Made by a program: the position numbers and the translations under genes | Shown: positions 1-12,107 of the stretch, in pieces | Layout of the letters: each line of letters begins with the position of its first letter | Numbering within the stretch: position 1 is the first letter of the stretch | The notes under the pieces: model-generated | The model's input: the letters and a program-made list of their open reading frames with translations, nothing else | What the model was told of the DNA's origin: nothing | Databases searched by the model: none | Assembly: GCF_902635505.1 (NCBI RefSeq) | Contig: NC_045430.1 | Span: forward strand, 129,719,425 to 129,783,424 | Reading direction: 5' to 3' | DNA length: 64,000 nt | Origin: Sarcophilus harrisii | Taxonomy: Eukaryota; Chordata; Mammalia; Dasyuromorphia; Dasyuridae

Positions 1-1100
1 AAGGGCAAACTGACCAGCTATTAAATGTCTTTACCCAGAGAGAATTAATTTAAATTGCAGAGATTTAGGTTGGACCAAACTCTCTAACAGAAGTTCAGAG
101 GAATTAGAGCTATATAGGCTAGAAAACCTAATCACCGATTATTATAGAGGGGGTAATTAAGGCTTCAGAAAGGAAACTTTTGAAAAATCATTTAAGTAGC
201 CAGGCCAGAACGCCAATCTGGATGCTCTTCTGAATCAAGGGTGCTTTTCCCTATACCTCCCTGTTCACAAAAATACTCTCTTTCACCAACAGATGACTTG
301 ACATTTCTCAATCCCTTTCAATTAGGGAGTAGAAGTTTGCACATGCTCAATTTCAGGACATCCTGGAGAAGTGTAGTACTCTTCATGGTGCTCAGAGACA
401 GCAACTTTCTGTCTCTCGGCCCACTTCTCTTTAGGGGACAGCACCAATTTGTTGTTAAACCATGAGTTATGGGTTTGTGGATTTACCCAATCAAAAATAG
501 CCTTGGAAGTGGCTACCTAAATGGTCGTCACCCCTTTTTTCTGAACGTATTATATTTCAGGGGTTCCTAATCATGAGACCTTGGAGTAATGGAGTTGTAT
601 TTCCACAGAAATAGACAAACATGCTGAGATTTGATGTGCAATTGTTTTCACTACCTAGGATTGGTAATCAAATCTTCAGTGCATAACTAATGCATAGTTC
701 TTAATAAAACATCAGCTAGGAGATTGTGAACTTTCCTTTCTTCTAGAACTTGAGAAGGAGCTCAGACAGTACAAAAGTTTAGCTTCAGCTCTAGGAAATA
801 AACCATTTGAATTTGTTTGATTCTCCCAGTTTTTCCCTGTGAGCAGGTAAAATAATGTCCACTTAGCCTTGACATAGGCTTCCATTATGGCTGTCCTATA
901 GATGAAGGGCCAGAAATATCCATTATATCTCAATCTGACACTCAAAGCAAAGAAGATGAACTAGGATTCAGATGGATTTGGGAATGGATGAAAAGTGTTC
1001 TTAGTCTGAGATGTTTAGTGACTAGAAAGAACCTCTTACTTCTAGCTAAAACTAGTTCATCTCTCCTAAAGAAATATGGATATCTTCTTGGGTAAGATAT
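1..1100. other. No feature recognised
   Basis: AT-rich intergenic sequence with no repeat or exon I can name. Short frames at 241-465 and 712-945 have no family resemblance. Confidence 0.5.
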
Positions 1101-1104
1101 AGGA

Positions 1105-1440
1105 ATCTTTCTTTTTTCTTTTTTTTTTTTAAACCTCATTTTAAAAAACATATTCTCATATTCATCATGCTCATCATGCTGCCCAAGAAAAATCAGATTA
1201 TGGGAGAGAAAAGAAAATGAGAAGGAAAAGAGAAACAAGCAAACAAACAACAATAAAAAAGTTGAAAATCCTATACTTAGTCCACATTCAGTCTCCAGAG
1301 TTCTCCCTCTCTCTCTCTCTCTATGTATGCAGATGGCATTTTCTATTACAGGTCTATTGGAAGGGCCTTGAACTACCTCAATGTAGAAAAGAGCCAAGTA
1401 GGACTCTGCTTCAGTTGAGGTACATTAACTCCCTTCCAAC
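1105..1440 (-). mobile_element. L1 3' UTR remnant (minus)
   Basis: CACATTCAGTCTCCAGAGTTC, GCAGATGGCATTTTCTATTAC, GTCTATTGGAAGGGCCTTG and GTAGAAAAGAGCCAAG parallel the L1 UTR at 40355-40460. A short CT microsatellite lies at about 1306-1322. More diverged than the 40-kb copy. Confidence 0.7.
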
Positions 1441-2279
1441 AGATCTCCTTTACTCTGTATTGTCAGATATATGTTCTCCTATATACCTTTTCTGATTTCT
1501 GTTTTGCTACTGACTTGAATAGTTTTCTTTGAAAAAAACAACAAAAACAAGAAAAATAAAGAAAAATGTATAAACATTAGTGAGGAGAAGCTAACCAACA
1601 TGTGCCCAGGGCTCACCTTCTTCAGTCTTAAACAAGACATCTTTCACACACAGCTATATCATGTGCTGTCGGGGTCCGAGTTCCCATGGTGTCCTCAAAA
1701 GTTCATGACCCTCTGGAATTGGTCCCACAACTGGACTTCATCCTAAATAAAAACTAAGTGAATGAGGCAAGTAATTGTCCTCCACCCTTTGGGTCATACA
1801 CCTGACTAATATGTAAAAATAGCAACAATAAACTTTCTATAGGGAAGATTAGGAATCAGGATTCCTTGAATGGAGAAAGAATTCTCTTTGAAATTCCACC
1901 TTAAAAAAAAGTGAATTCCAAGAAAGGAGCCACAACTATGGCTAATGGTCACTTGGAGGGCTTATCCTATTAATTTTCCATTAGCCACTGAGATAATTAA
2001 AAACAAAAACAAAAAAAAAAAAACTAGCCCTGGCGTCATTCTGGCTGTCAAAGTGGCAAGCACAGATGACTCCAAAACACCTGTTCCCTCTTAATCTGAG
2101 CTGTCCTTGAACAGATGTTACCCTGAGAGGCAAACAATTCTTAAAGCCCCATTCTTGGGATCATCAGCATTCTGGTGCTGGCAAGCAAATGCCTTCAGAA
2201 GAGCCTCCTAATCTCCAGGCCTTACTCCTAGGATTCCATATAGAGTTACCTGTAATATGATAGGAGGTTTTCCCAATAC

Positions 2280-2475
2280 TCTTGAGAGAGCACCAGACTA
2301 CTGGTCCAAAACCCTGCATTCCATTCCCTCCTGTATCACTGACTGTCCAAATGATCCCAAATCATTTAACCTCATTGTATCTGTTTGTCCATCTATGAAA
2401 TGGACACATCTGCCTTGTCTACTTCACAAGAAGTTTGGGAATATTAAGTGAGAAATAATGGATGTGAAAGTCCTT
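2280..2475 (+). mobile_element. MIR SINE
   Basis: GAGCACCAGACTACTGGTCC...AATCATTTAACCTCATTGTATCTG...CATCTATGAAATGGACACATC...ATGTGAAAGTCCTTTT. Confidence 0.6.
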
Positions 2476-2989
2476 TTAAAATTAAGTATGGGAGCCTCCA
2501 TTAATTTGATTCTCAGGATCTTGGATCTAAAGTTGGCAGAGACTTCGGTTGTAACGTAGCCCATCACTGAAGCCAAGGGAGATTGTGATTTACTTAAAAG
2601 TACACACGTAGTAAGCGTCAGTGATTGCACAGTCATTTTCAAGTTTGTGCCACTGAGAATCTATCCACTTGCTTCCCTTCGGCAAATGTCCAAGCATGAG
2701 CTGGATTTCTGATCACTATTCATTTCAGCCCTGGTAACAGGAATAATACAGAGTTCAGGGAAATGAGGCTTTGGTTCCCTTTTCATCCTTATATTCATGT
2801 GCCAAGTACATAGCAAGTGTTCATTTAAATTCTTGCTGCCTGAATTGATGAAAAGTTTTATCAAATCCCTGGGAACAGTCTTACTTTGCCTTCCTGTTTG
2901 CCTTTCAGATTGTTATAGGAGCTAATGATACCTTGGGAGATATGTCACTTTCTCTGGGTACAAGGCAGGCAGGAAGATCTGAAGTGACC

Positions 2990-3155
2990 CGAGGCACTTA
3001 GTAGCTGTGTGATCCTGGGCAAGTCACTTAACTCTGTCTCAGTTTCCTCTTTTGGAAAATGAACTGGAGAAGGAAATGGAAAACCACTCTAATATCTTTG
3101 CCAAGAAAACCCTCTAAATGAGGGTCTGAAGAGCCAGAATGACTGAACAACAATG
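2990..3155 (+). mobile_element. Mar1-like SINE, 3' two-thirds
   Basis: TAGTAGCTGTGTGATCCTGGGCAAGTCACTTAAC...AACTGGAGAAGGAAATGG...TTTGCCAAGAAAACCC...ATGACTGAACAACAA. Confidence 0.85.
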
Positions 3156-3519
3156 TACCTGACATGAATTATAAATGGACTTTTAACATTCTTCCCCTGG
3201 GTTGTAAGCCAGAGCAAAGTGAGCTACATTAGTTCAGGTGGCTAACAAACCTGATTGTTTGTAAAATTTCCTCATGTTTAGAGCTACCACAAGGAATGTA
3301 CAACTAGAATTCATTCCTTTACTGAGAATTGTCCTAGAGTTGTACCCAGACACTACTGCTCCTTACTCTAGATGTTTGTGGAACTCTTTCTTGAGGATAA
3401 AATTATGAAAACAACACCAAGTAGTTGAGCTGGGAAGGTAGGCAGGTAGGTCACATTTTGAATTAATACTGTAAAATTATTTCCAAGGAAAGAAAAAAAG
3501 ATTCAAAACGGATTCACTT

Positions 3520-3655
3520 TTATTCCATCAACTGGTATTTGTTGAGCTTAATAGGTGTACTGAGTGGCATGAGGGAGCCATTTAAGAAGTATTAGTCATG
3601 GCCCCTGACCTCAAGAAATTTATACTCTAGTTGGGGAATTAAGAGACATATTCCT
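3520..3655 (-). mobile_element. L2 LINE 3' end (minus)
   Basis: ACTGGTATTTGTTGAGCTTAATAGGTG...CCCTGACCTCAAGAAATTTATACTCTAGTTGGGG is the antisense L2 3' end. Confidence 0.6.
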
Positions 3656-3884
3656 AAAACCATGAGTACAGTGGTTTTCAAAGTGAGAGCCAGAGCCCCT
3701 TGTAGAGTCATAGAGTCATGTTCTAAACACAAAGGGCATATCAATGCATTGTAGAATGGGAAGAGTTATAAATAACTTTTTATCCTCAGCAGAGCCATCT
3801 CTCATTTTTATAATTTCTCTGCCAAATATAAATTAGAGAAGCATTGGGAATGGCTACCAAAATAGCTGTGTCTAGAGCACAAAA

Positions 3885-4050
3885 TGGGGAGAGCAGAAAT
3901 CTTGGGTTAAGATTTTAAGCTTATCATTGATTCACTATGTAACTTTGAACAAATTCCATCCTCTCTCAGTGGCTCAGTTTCCTCAGATTTAAAATGAGGT
4001 CGAACTAGATAACTCTTCAAGGTCTGTTATAATATAATATCTACATTCTA
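3885..4050 (+). mobile_element. MIR SINE
   Basis: ACTATGTAACTTTGAACAAATTCC...GGCTCAGTTTCCTCAGATTTAAAATGAGG...AACTCTTCAAGGTCTG. Confidence 0.7.
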
Positions 4051-4571
4051 CCAATCTGTGCAACACTGAAGAAATAGCATCTCATACCCAGCAAATATGT
4101 CCTTCTGCCAAAAATCTTGGAATTAAACACAACCACAGGTGTTCAAGGATTGAGTAATTCCATAGCCAAGCACAATATTTATACTTTTGCACTGAGATAG
4201 TGGTACCCAAAGCTGGTGCTTCAGGGAGGCAGGTGATGGACAGAAGAAACAGAAAGGCACAGGCCCCCATGTTGAAGACTGCACAGATGGAGAAATGCAT
4301 TATGGATGGGATGTTTTTCATTTTTCTGCCTCTGCTGTCTCACCAAATGGCTAATGCCAAAGGTCAGGGACAAAAAAATTCTACATAAACCAGAATAAAT
4401 CTTAATGAGATTTGGATTGACTTGCTTTGGCTTTGGACCTTAACACAATTTCTCACCACTCCTAACCTAGCCTCTATTCTTACCCTCATCAGGAAATCAT
4501 AGTTTCAATCCAAGGGTTTAAAAAAAAAAACTAGCTATATGTTATACAAAAATAGAATCTGGACACATGAT

Positions 4572-4995
4572 TTCACTGTCATAAGGAACTCCCAGATGAG
4601 GAAATTCCCTCCATCCATGCAGGTCTGCACCTTTTCTACAACTCAGGATCTTGAGAGAGTTGCTTGGGAAGGAAAGAAATCAGCATTTATTAGACACCTA
4701 CATGGCTGCCATTATACTAAGTGTTTTACAAACATTATCTTATTTAATCCTCACAACAACATTGAGAGGTAGGTATTATTATCCCCATTTTGCAGTTGAG
4801 AGAACTGAGATAGACTGAGGTTAAGGGGCTAAGGCCACATTAGAACTATGGTCTTCTTGACTAGCCCAGAGTTCAATCCACTGCAACACCAGCTACCCTA
4901 CTGCCAAGGCTACTAAGGGCACTAAGATTTGACCAGTGTCACACAGCCATCAGAGGCAGCCCTGATATTCCAGTTAGTCTAATTCCAAAGACCTG
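4572..4995 (-). mobile_element. CORE-SINE (minus) split by a second CORE-SINE
   Basis: Outer element: TCCCAGATGAGGAAATTCCCTCC...AGAGAGTTGCTTGGG (4572-4665), then TTTGACCAGTGTCACACAGCCATCAGAGGC (4905-4995). Inner element at about 4670-4904: TTATTAGACACCTACATGG...TTAATCCTCACAACAACATTGAGAGGTAGG...CCCATTTTGCAGTTGAG. Both are antisense MIR/Ther-type. Confidence 0.65.
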
Positions 4996-5029
4996 CCACC
5001 ATACTGTCAAAAGCTCTCTCAAAACACTG

Positions 5030-5200
5030 AAATGTTATGTCCTTGACCTAGAAATTCCACTTCCAGGCATCTCTCCCAAGAAAGTCAAAGACAGAAGGAT
5101 GAGCAAGTCTGAGACTTAGTAAGATATTCATAGCAGCACTTGTGGTAGCAAAGAACTAGAAATAAAAATTATGATCGAGGAATTAGCCATATTGATATAA
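5030..5200 (+). mobile_element. L1/HAL1-like ORF2 3' fragment
   Basis: GACCTAGAAATTCCACTTCCAGGCAT and GATATTCATAGCAGCACTTGTGGTAGCAAAGAACTAGAAA resemble the L1 ORF2 3' end (family peptides FDPA...LLG and FIAALF region). Short and old. Confidence 0.5.
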
Positions 5201-5204
5201 CAGC

Positions 5205-5715
5205 ATAAGGGCAGTAGGTGGTACAACAGAGGGCCAGGCCTGGAGTCAAGAAGAGTCCTCTTCCTGAATTCAAATCTGGCCTCAGATACCTACTGTGTGA
5301 TCCTAGACAACCTAGGGTGACTTTCCATCCTAGATGACCTGTTTGCCTCAGTTGCCTTATCTTTAAAATGATCTGGAAAAGAAAGTGGCAAATCTCTCCA
5401 GGATCTTTGCCAAATATATATTTATTATATTATATTATATTTATTTATATTTTTAAATATAAAATATTATAATATTTATATTATAATATATTATTTAATA
5501 ATTTAATAACTATATTTAATATTATTAATTATTTCATTTATATGATATATAATAGATATATTATATTATATTATATATGATATATATTTCATATATGATA
5601 TATCAAGATATTAAAAAATAAAATATTAAATATATATGTAATATTTATATATATGTATTTAATATATATTATATTTATATGTATATATATGTATATATTC
5701 CAAATGGGGTCCATG
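5205..5715 (+). mobile_element. Mar1-like SINE split by an AT expansion
   Basis: Head and body at 5205-5412 (GCAGTAGGTGGTACAACAGAGG...CTCCAGGATCTTTGCCAA); the tail resumes at 5699 as TCCAAATGGGGTCC. Between them lies an A/T-only-like tract of about 286 bp (5413-5698). Confidence 0.8.
5413..5698. repeat. AT-rich simple repeat inside a SINE
   Basis: The tract is nearly all A and T, an irregular mix of TATAT, ATTATA and TTTAATA units. It replaces about 7 bp of SINE sequence (consensus GCCAAGAAAACCCCAAATGG). Confidence 0.9.
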
Positions 5716-5814
5716 TCCTGTGCTGTTAAATATTTTTAACAAACACCACATTTGGATAAAGTGAGAGACGATGGGCTTACATTACCTAATGTAAGTGAAG
5801 CCATTAGGTAATAC

Positions 5815-6030
5815 AGTATATAATATATAGTCAGAAAGACCCAAGTTAAATCCTTCAGATACTTACTAATTGTGTGACTCTAGACAAGTCACTATATCTT
5901 TTTCCAAGCTTCAGTTTCCTCCTCATCTATAAAAAGGCATAATAATAGCTACCTAACACTAACAGGGCTGTCTTGAAGATCAAATCAACACGTAAAGTGC
6001 TTTGTAAATCTCAAAGTGCCACATACACAA
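5815..6030 (+). mobile_element. MIR SINE, near full length
   Basis: TAGTCAGAAAGACCCAAG, GTGTGACTCTAGACAAGTCAC, TTCAGTTTCCTCCTCATCTATAAAAAGG, GGGCTGTCTTGAAGATCAAATCA and GTGCTTTGTAAATCTC. Confidence 0.78.
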
Positions 6031-6302
6031 GAGCAATATCTCTATGAGCGTGGGATGTATAGCTAACATTGAAAAAGTGGATTCAAAAGGATCTTGACAG
6101 GCTAAAATATGGGGCAAAATAGACCAAGATGAAATGTAATAGGGCTAAATGCAGAGTTTTTGTGTAGCTTATGAGCTAGAGCCCTCTCAATACTGCATGG
6201 AAGCTTGGGCGCTTCACCACAGGGTCAGTTTGTCCCCCGAGATTTATTGCTTCCACTTGGAAATTCTATTGGAAATCTCAGAAATGAAACCTGGGTGTAG
6301 TT

Positions 6303-6407
6303 TGTCTGTAGGAGAAGGAAATGGCAAACCAGGATCTTTGCCAAGAAAATCCCAAATGGGGTCACAGAAAAGTCGGACATGACTAAAATGATTAAACAAC
6401 AACAATG
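6303..6407 (+). mobile_element. Mar1-like SINE tail
   Basis: GTAGGAGAAGGAAATGGCAAACC...CAAGAAAATCCCAAATGGGGTCACAG...AGTCGGACATGACTAAAATGATTAAACAAC. Confidence 0.8.
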
Positions 6408-6409
6408 GT

Positions 6410-7915
6410 TTTTTTTTCCCCTAGATTTCCCTAACTGGGGGTAACAGGATCCTTAGCCTAAGCAATTAAGGTAGCACAATGCAAATCACTCATGGGACAA
6501 ACTCTGTTTCACCTCATAGAAAATGCAGAAGACAAAAAGGCCTCCTGGGGACCATAAAAAGATCCAGGCACACACTGAGAGCTCTGGCTCAAATTGGCTA
6601 TTAGCTCCCCCTGGAAAAGAATAGAAATTGGGGTGACTCTTGGGACAACCCTTTGACATCCTGATGAGTTCCTCCTTTCCCCAGAGTCCTCTGCAACCTC
6701 ACCAAAACTCCTGCATACAGAATGGCTCCAATGTATCACTTCCCTAGAATGTAAACACACTTTGTAGACTGCTGAACAATCATTCTTTTCCTTTTAGATA
6801 GACTTAGTCTGAAAAACCCACTGGCTTGGCTTTCCAGGTGAGAAGCTACTCAATAAGAATAGGAATGACTCTCTTCTTCCCAAGAGCACACTGCATCAGG
6901 AAATACCCTTTTCTTAGAGCTTGTGTTTGTGTGTTAATGACTCTTTTGGCAATCTAGCAAAGGTCTCTTCTTGATACAAAGATTTCAAATGCACAAGATA
7001 AAATATATAGGATTACAAATTATATTGAAATACAATTCTCGAAATATTTAAAAGAATAAATTCACAGGCTCCAGGTTAAAAACTCCTGAAGAAGGTCAAA
7101 TCACTAACCTCTTGTGCTTGGGAACGCCAAGACCAGCACATATCGGTTTTTTGCAATATGGTTCCATAAGAAAACTTCTTGTGTCTCAGATACTATCCAT
7201 TCTTGACATGGAGAAGTCCATTCTTGACATCAAAAAGTCCATTCTCAGGTTTTCATGGTCTGCTTTTTTCCCCATAAAAGGAATCTGAAAGGCAGGAACT
7301 TGAGGTCCCTTAACTCTCCCTCCTTGGAAAAAGAATTCAACGGGTGATATAAAAAGGTTTCAAATGCTCCCAGCAAACTGGGAAAGACTATTTTCTTGCT
7401 CTCCCCATTGTATTCCAAAAAGCACCAGAAAATAGTACAAAAAAAAGCTAGCTTGTTGGCTTTCTTTAAAGTTCATAAAAAACAGGTAGTTCTACAAATC
7501 CATTTTCTTGAATTTGTTAACCAGTCATGGAATTTCTCTGTGCCCTCTCAGTACTTTAAAAAGACATGTCCCTCAGATTTTTGCTCCCCTTCCCAAATAC
7601 ATGCTTTATCATCTCATTAGGGAAATTGGGGAAATTCATCAAATTCATCAGGGAATCCTTTAATTACCCCATCTCTTAGACATGGCTTCCATCAACTTTA
7701 TAGGTACAAGATGAGGAAAACATGATTAAGTAACCATTTGAAAAAAGGTCTTGAGTTTTAACATATTGGAAGCTATTTGTGAGTCAACAGTTAATGTGAT
7801 CATAAGATTTATTATAAGAGACCTGCTCTACTCTGTGTTGGTCAGATTCCATTCAGCAGATGTTCTTAGGTCTTGGCTACAAATTTTATATTGTACATAG
7901 ATTAAACTGGGGAAT
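6410..7915. other. No feature recognised
   Basis: Intergenic sequence with no identifiable repeat. A short local duplication (TCCATTCTTGACAT) lies at about 7196-7232. Confidence 0.4.
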
Positions 7916-7919
7916 TTAA

Positions 7920-8115
7920 ACCCAGATGAAGGTTAACAAGGATGGTGAAGACGCTTGATTAGACCACATGAGGACTGATTAAAGAAAATATCAGGGGATT
8001 TTTAGCCTGGAACAGAGAAGACAGGTGGGAGCATGATAACAGACTTCATTAAATTAAAGGGCTGTCACCTAGAAGAGGTTATGAGCCTTTGAAATCAACA
8101 GAAACAAAGGAAAAG
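7920..8115 (+). mobile_element. CR1/L3 LINE fragment (plus)
   Basis: AAGGATGGTGAAGACGCTTGA, TTTTTAGCCTGGAACAGAGAAGAC and TTAAAGGGCTGTCACCTAGAAGAGG match the sense strand of the CR1 region seen in antisense at 24.6-25.2 kb. Confidence 0.7.
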
Positions 8116-8804
8116 AGGGAAAGTAAAATTTTGCAGCAAGTAACTGGCCCCCCTGTTTCCTTAGTTTTCAAGAAAAAACAGAATAGATTTTTCTAAGAAC
8201 CAGCCAGAGACTTCTTGCCAGGCATGTTACAGCACAAAATCAATGCAATTATTGGTAAACCAAATAGCTGCAGTGATGAACTACCTGAAGGACTATGGAC
8301 AACATACTCTGAGGGCAAGCAGGCTAGCGTTAGTGTCTGGGGATACCGACATACAATGGGCTGAATTACCCAGCTCAAATTCAGCAGCTGAACAAAGTGC
8401 TTTGGGAAAAGACAACCACTTGTTCAGCCTTTGCATTCAGTGATGTACGGGTGAATGCTTTACATTTGGAGGGCCTGGCACAGAAAGCAAAATTTCTCTA
8501 TTGAGAGAGCTCTGGCTACAAAGCATCCATAGTTCCTTTAGCATCATAGGACCAAGGCTTTGTCCTCAATTTAAAAACATTCTTTTCCCCATAGACCCTT
8601 GAGCTAGGACATAAAGAATAGCAATGAGGTCCTTGAAGTCAGATAGAATATGATTCACTTCCTTCTCCTGGACCTTGTTATGATCATTTGAAATACACAC
8701 AATATCCACTTAGTTCCCTTTGTAAGATTCTGGATCCTAAGGTTTTGTGAATTTAAGCTTCAGAAATAATTTGTAATAGAATTATAGTCTGTGATGTTTT
8801 TCTA

Positions 8805-8985
8805 TGAAGAGACAGTGCTAGACTGGAAAGAGGTGAAGGATCTGGGCTAAAATTCTTATTCTTCTATTCAAGACCTGTGTGACCTTACACAAGATACTTA
8901 ATCTTGTGGGTCCTCGATTTCCTTATCTGTAAAAATGAAAGAATTGGTTTCATCAAGCTCCATATATCTGTATTCTTCTTTCTCC
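8805..8985 (+). mobile_element. MIR SINE
   Basis: CCTGTGTGACCTTACACAAGATACTTAATC...GATTTCCTTATCTGTAAAAATGAAAG. Confidence 0.7.
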
Positions 8986-9414
8986 TCTTTTCAGGATGTA
9001 CACATTTTCCTTTTTCTTCTTAGGGTCAGGTCTTCCAAATGATGTGCTTCATGCATCCCATCCCATATTGCCTGAAAATAATGTACAAAATGCCTATAGT
9101 GAAGAGGCAAAGAACTTAAAACCTAAGTAATGGGTGTTGCTAAAAGTAAGGCTGAGCTACACCTACTCTACAGAACTTGTTCCCTCTTTTCCTTTTTGAG
9201 CTGGGGAAAATGGAAGTACTAAAAAGGATAATGGAAAGAAAAGATTTCATGGGAGGCTCAAAAATCCAAATAAAAAGAAAATCAATAGAAACAGATTAAT
9301 CCCTCATTTTATGTTGCTTTGCTTTTATAACTGTAGCATTTTTGAACTGGAAGGAACCCTTATGATGGGTTCTCATTTTAGAGATGAGGAAATCAAGGAA
9401 TAAGGAAATTAAAA

Positions 9415-9595
9415 ATGAAAGTCACTGGACTTAGAATTGGAGAATTTGCATTCAGATAATTCACTTACTTGTTGACCTTGCTTAAACTTTCCAGGCCTCA
9501 GTTTCCTCTCTGTAAAATCAAAGGGTATGGTTAGATGACCTGTAAGCTTCAGACCTTCCAGTTCTAAATGTGTGATACTTTGATTCTATAAAGAG
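9415..9595 (+). mobile_element. MIR SINE
   Basis: AAGTCACTGGACTTAGAATTGG...GGCCTCAGTTTCCTCTCTGTAAAATC...GATGACCTGTAAGCTTCAGACC...ATACTTTGATTCT. Confidence 0.78.
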
Positions 9596-10129
9596 ATGCC
9601 AGGAAGTGGAAGGTTATTAGCCACAATCTCACGGTTACTTAACAGGAAGAAATGAGACAATAATTCTGGATCTACAGGTGCCCATCCATTTCTCTAACAC
9701 TTTCATTATCTTCTTTGGGTTTAATAGCATTTTACCATATAGTTCAGCTCCTGAGGGTAAAATGACTCCATATTCCATTCAATCCAACAACAATTGAGCA
9801 CCTATCATGTAATACATTAGAGATAAACCAACACAAACAGAAAATAGTCTGAAGGATTTGGAACATAAGTATATAATATGTAAGCAGAGAAACATCTACC
9901 AGATATGGCAAAAGTAATAACATTATCCTTCTCCCTCCCCCGTGTAAAGTAGGCTAGCTTTTCCTTAAAAGATATGGAGACTTTCCTTGAGACTTAGCTC
10001 CCTCAGGGAACTGTAAATGTCACTTCTTTGCTAAAAACAAAGTGACACGAGGAATTGGAGGGGTTCTGGTGTTTGGCTGGTGTATCATAATTGGTTCTTC
10101 AGGCAAGGGAATATCACTCAGCTGAATCA

Positions 10130-10900
10130 GCTCAAGGTGACCTCAATGTACATCGTTGTTGTAAAGCTTTCTCTTGGTATGGCGAAGTAAATTTCTTTTT
10201 GTTAACCATTGAATGACTTACAAATACAGGGTACCCCAGCGCTCCTCTGCTTCGACAAATTATTCGATGCATTTCTACAAGGAAAAACACTTCTACATTT
10301 GACGCTTGCTTGGTATTCATCACGCTTGGTGGTTGTCTTGCAATAGAAATGTAAGGTTCACCCCATCACTGCTATTGCCCTTGGCAGTGGGCAGAGGGCA
10401 GATAGCAGGACTATCAGGTTAGAGCCCATGAGACTGAGATTATGTGTATCGGTGGGCAAATCAAAGGACAGTATGGCTACAGCCTGGCTCCCAAAACAGT
10501 ACTGGATGGTGCACAGAGTATGTGGGTGCTCAGCAGGAGCAGGAGCAGCCGCCGCAGAAGCAACTGTGTTGGGGGAGCAGCAGCAGCAGGAGACCCGGCA
10601 GAGGCAATGCCAGTGGAGGACCTTGAATCCCTGGTTAATGGCCAGAGCCTTGGGTGGTATAGAGGTGCGGGACCGTAGGTTCCACCTCCACATCCAACCC
10701 CCAAAGAAACATGCATAGTGTGAAATAGTGAAAGAGCATAAAGAAGGGAGGAATTAAGCCGGACCACTCGAGAGGGAGGAACCCTACTCGCCCTACGGGG
10801 GAATTAGGTGGGAAGGGATATTTAGGCTGCAAACCAGAGAGACACTTCTTAGTGGAAAAATTCATTAGGTCCTCATCGTTATCACCCAACAATTAACAGC
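10130..10900. other. Unassigned CpG-richer, non-repeat patch
   Basis: Compared with its AT-rich neighbours this stretch has more G+C and several CpGs (for example GCCGCCGCAG near 10548, GTGCGGGACCGTAGG near 10663, AAGCCGGACCACTCGAG near 10757). A CAG/AGC-rich stretch at about 10530-10600 gives short Ala/Gln/Ser-rich open frames in several frames, which is typical of trinucleotide composition, not coding. I recognise no gene or repeat. It could be a regulatory element, an old retrocopy or an LTR piece. Confidence 0.3.
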
Positions 10901-12107
10901 AACATGATGGAACCACTGTACCTCATTTTGTTCCAAAATAGATGGCCAGAGTCCATCTAAAACAAGAGGCAAATTAAAGGAGGAAACGAACATCAACAAT
11001 TCAAGGCGTCAAGAAATGATTTCTGTGGGAGAAGGTATGTGACTTCAAGACTTTAAGGAAGTTAAAAAATTGGGTATCTAGAGGGGAAGAGGGAGGGATT
11101 TCTGACATGGAGGACAGGCTATGGAATACAAGTAGGAAATGGAGTGCTGGATTCAAAGAAAAGTAGTCCAGCTTAGTTGAAACCCAGAAAACATAAATGC
11201 AATATATTTCCCAACCTCTGAGCCTCTGATCTCCAGAGAGCCTGGAGCAGAGTGGAGAGAGAGGGACTAATAAATCATTTAACAGAATTACTGCAAGAAG
11301 TCCTTTCATTAATTGATTCAGTATAATAAATAAGCAAACACACTACTATAGATTGCATAAATATTTCTTGCAAGTATATTTATTACTGCTCTTAAAATGT
11401 GCAGGGATGTTGTGATTAGTAAAATACAAGTTAATCTAAAAATATTCTTTTTGTTATTACATATTGTATTAAAATTGTATCTTATTCTGGTCCTACTGAC
11501 ACCACCACCACCACTACCCCCTCTAGTCAGTATAGTGAGTTTTAATAGTAGTCAATATAAAGTAGGAGTAGCCAGTATAAAGAGGCAATAGTTTTACCAA
11601 TAGCTTTGAGATGATTTGGATATGTTAATGAATTAACCCCAAGATGGCACAGATAGGCATTGATCTATTCCCCCCACCAAAAAAAAATTAATAAAAATAA
11701 GACTTCAAACTCCTGCCCCTAACCCCCCAGAACTCTTCCATCTCCTAAGAGTCCCATGATGTTTGAGTGCCCCGACTTGAATCTGTTATTACTAAGTGAT
11801 CCCTCCATCCCCTCTCCATTTTCTTCCCTCATGCTGCTGCCCTTCTTTACCATCTCAATTCCTTGCCTTATCCTTATGTCATTTCCCTCCATAGTCCCAC
11901 TTTTCACTGCTTATCTCCATATGTCCTGTGCAGTTTGCCTTACACTGTTGTGGTTAATAAAATGTGATTGTTGCCTCATTTCCCACTGCCTATTGTAGCC
12001 TTTGTCAGTGATCATCCAAAGAATTGGGCATGCCTGACCCCATTTCATAAATTATCAATTCACACATTTTTTTCAGTCAACAGATACTAATAGTAAAACT
12101 CCAGGGA

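Noticed and set aside
942-1397. 151-codon minus-strand frame
   Set aside because: It lies in an L1 3' UTR remnant and a CT-rich run; Arg/Glu and Phe/Ser/Leu runs reflect simple sequence.
10358-10892. Six overlapping frames of 60-111 codons
   Set aside because: They overlap in several frames on both strands over a CAG/GCC-rich stretch, none shows a domain, and none has splice support.
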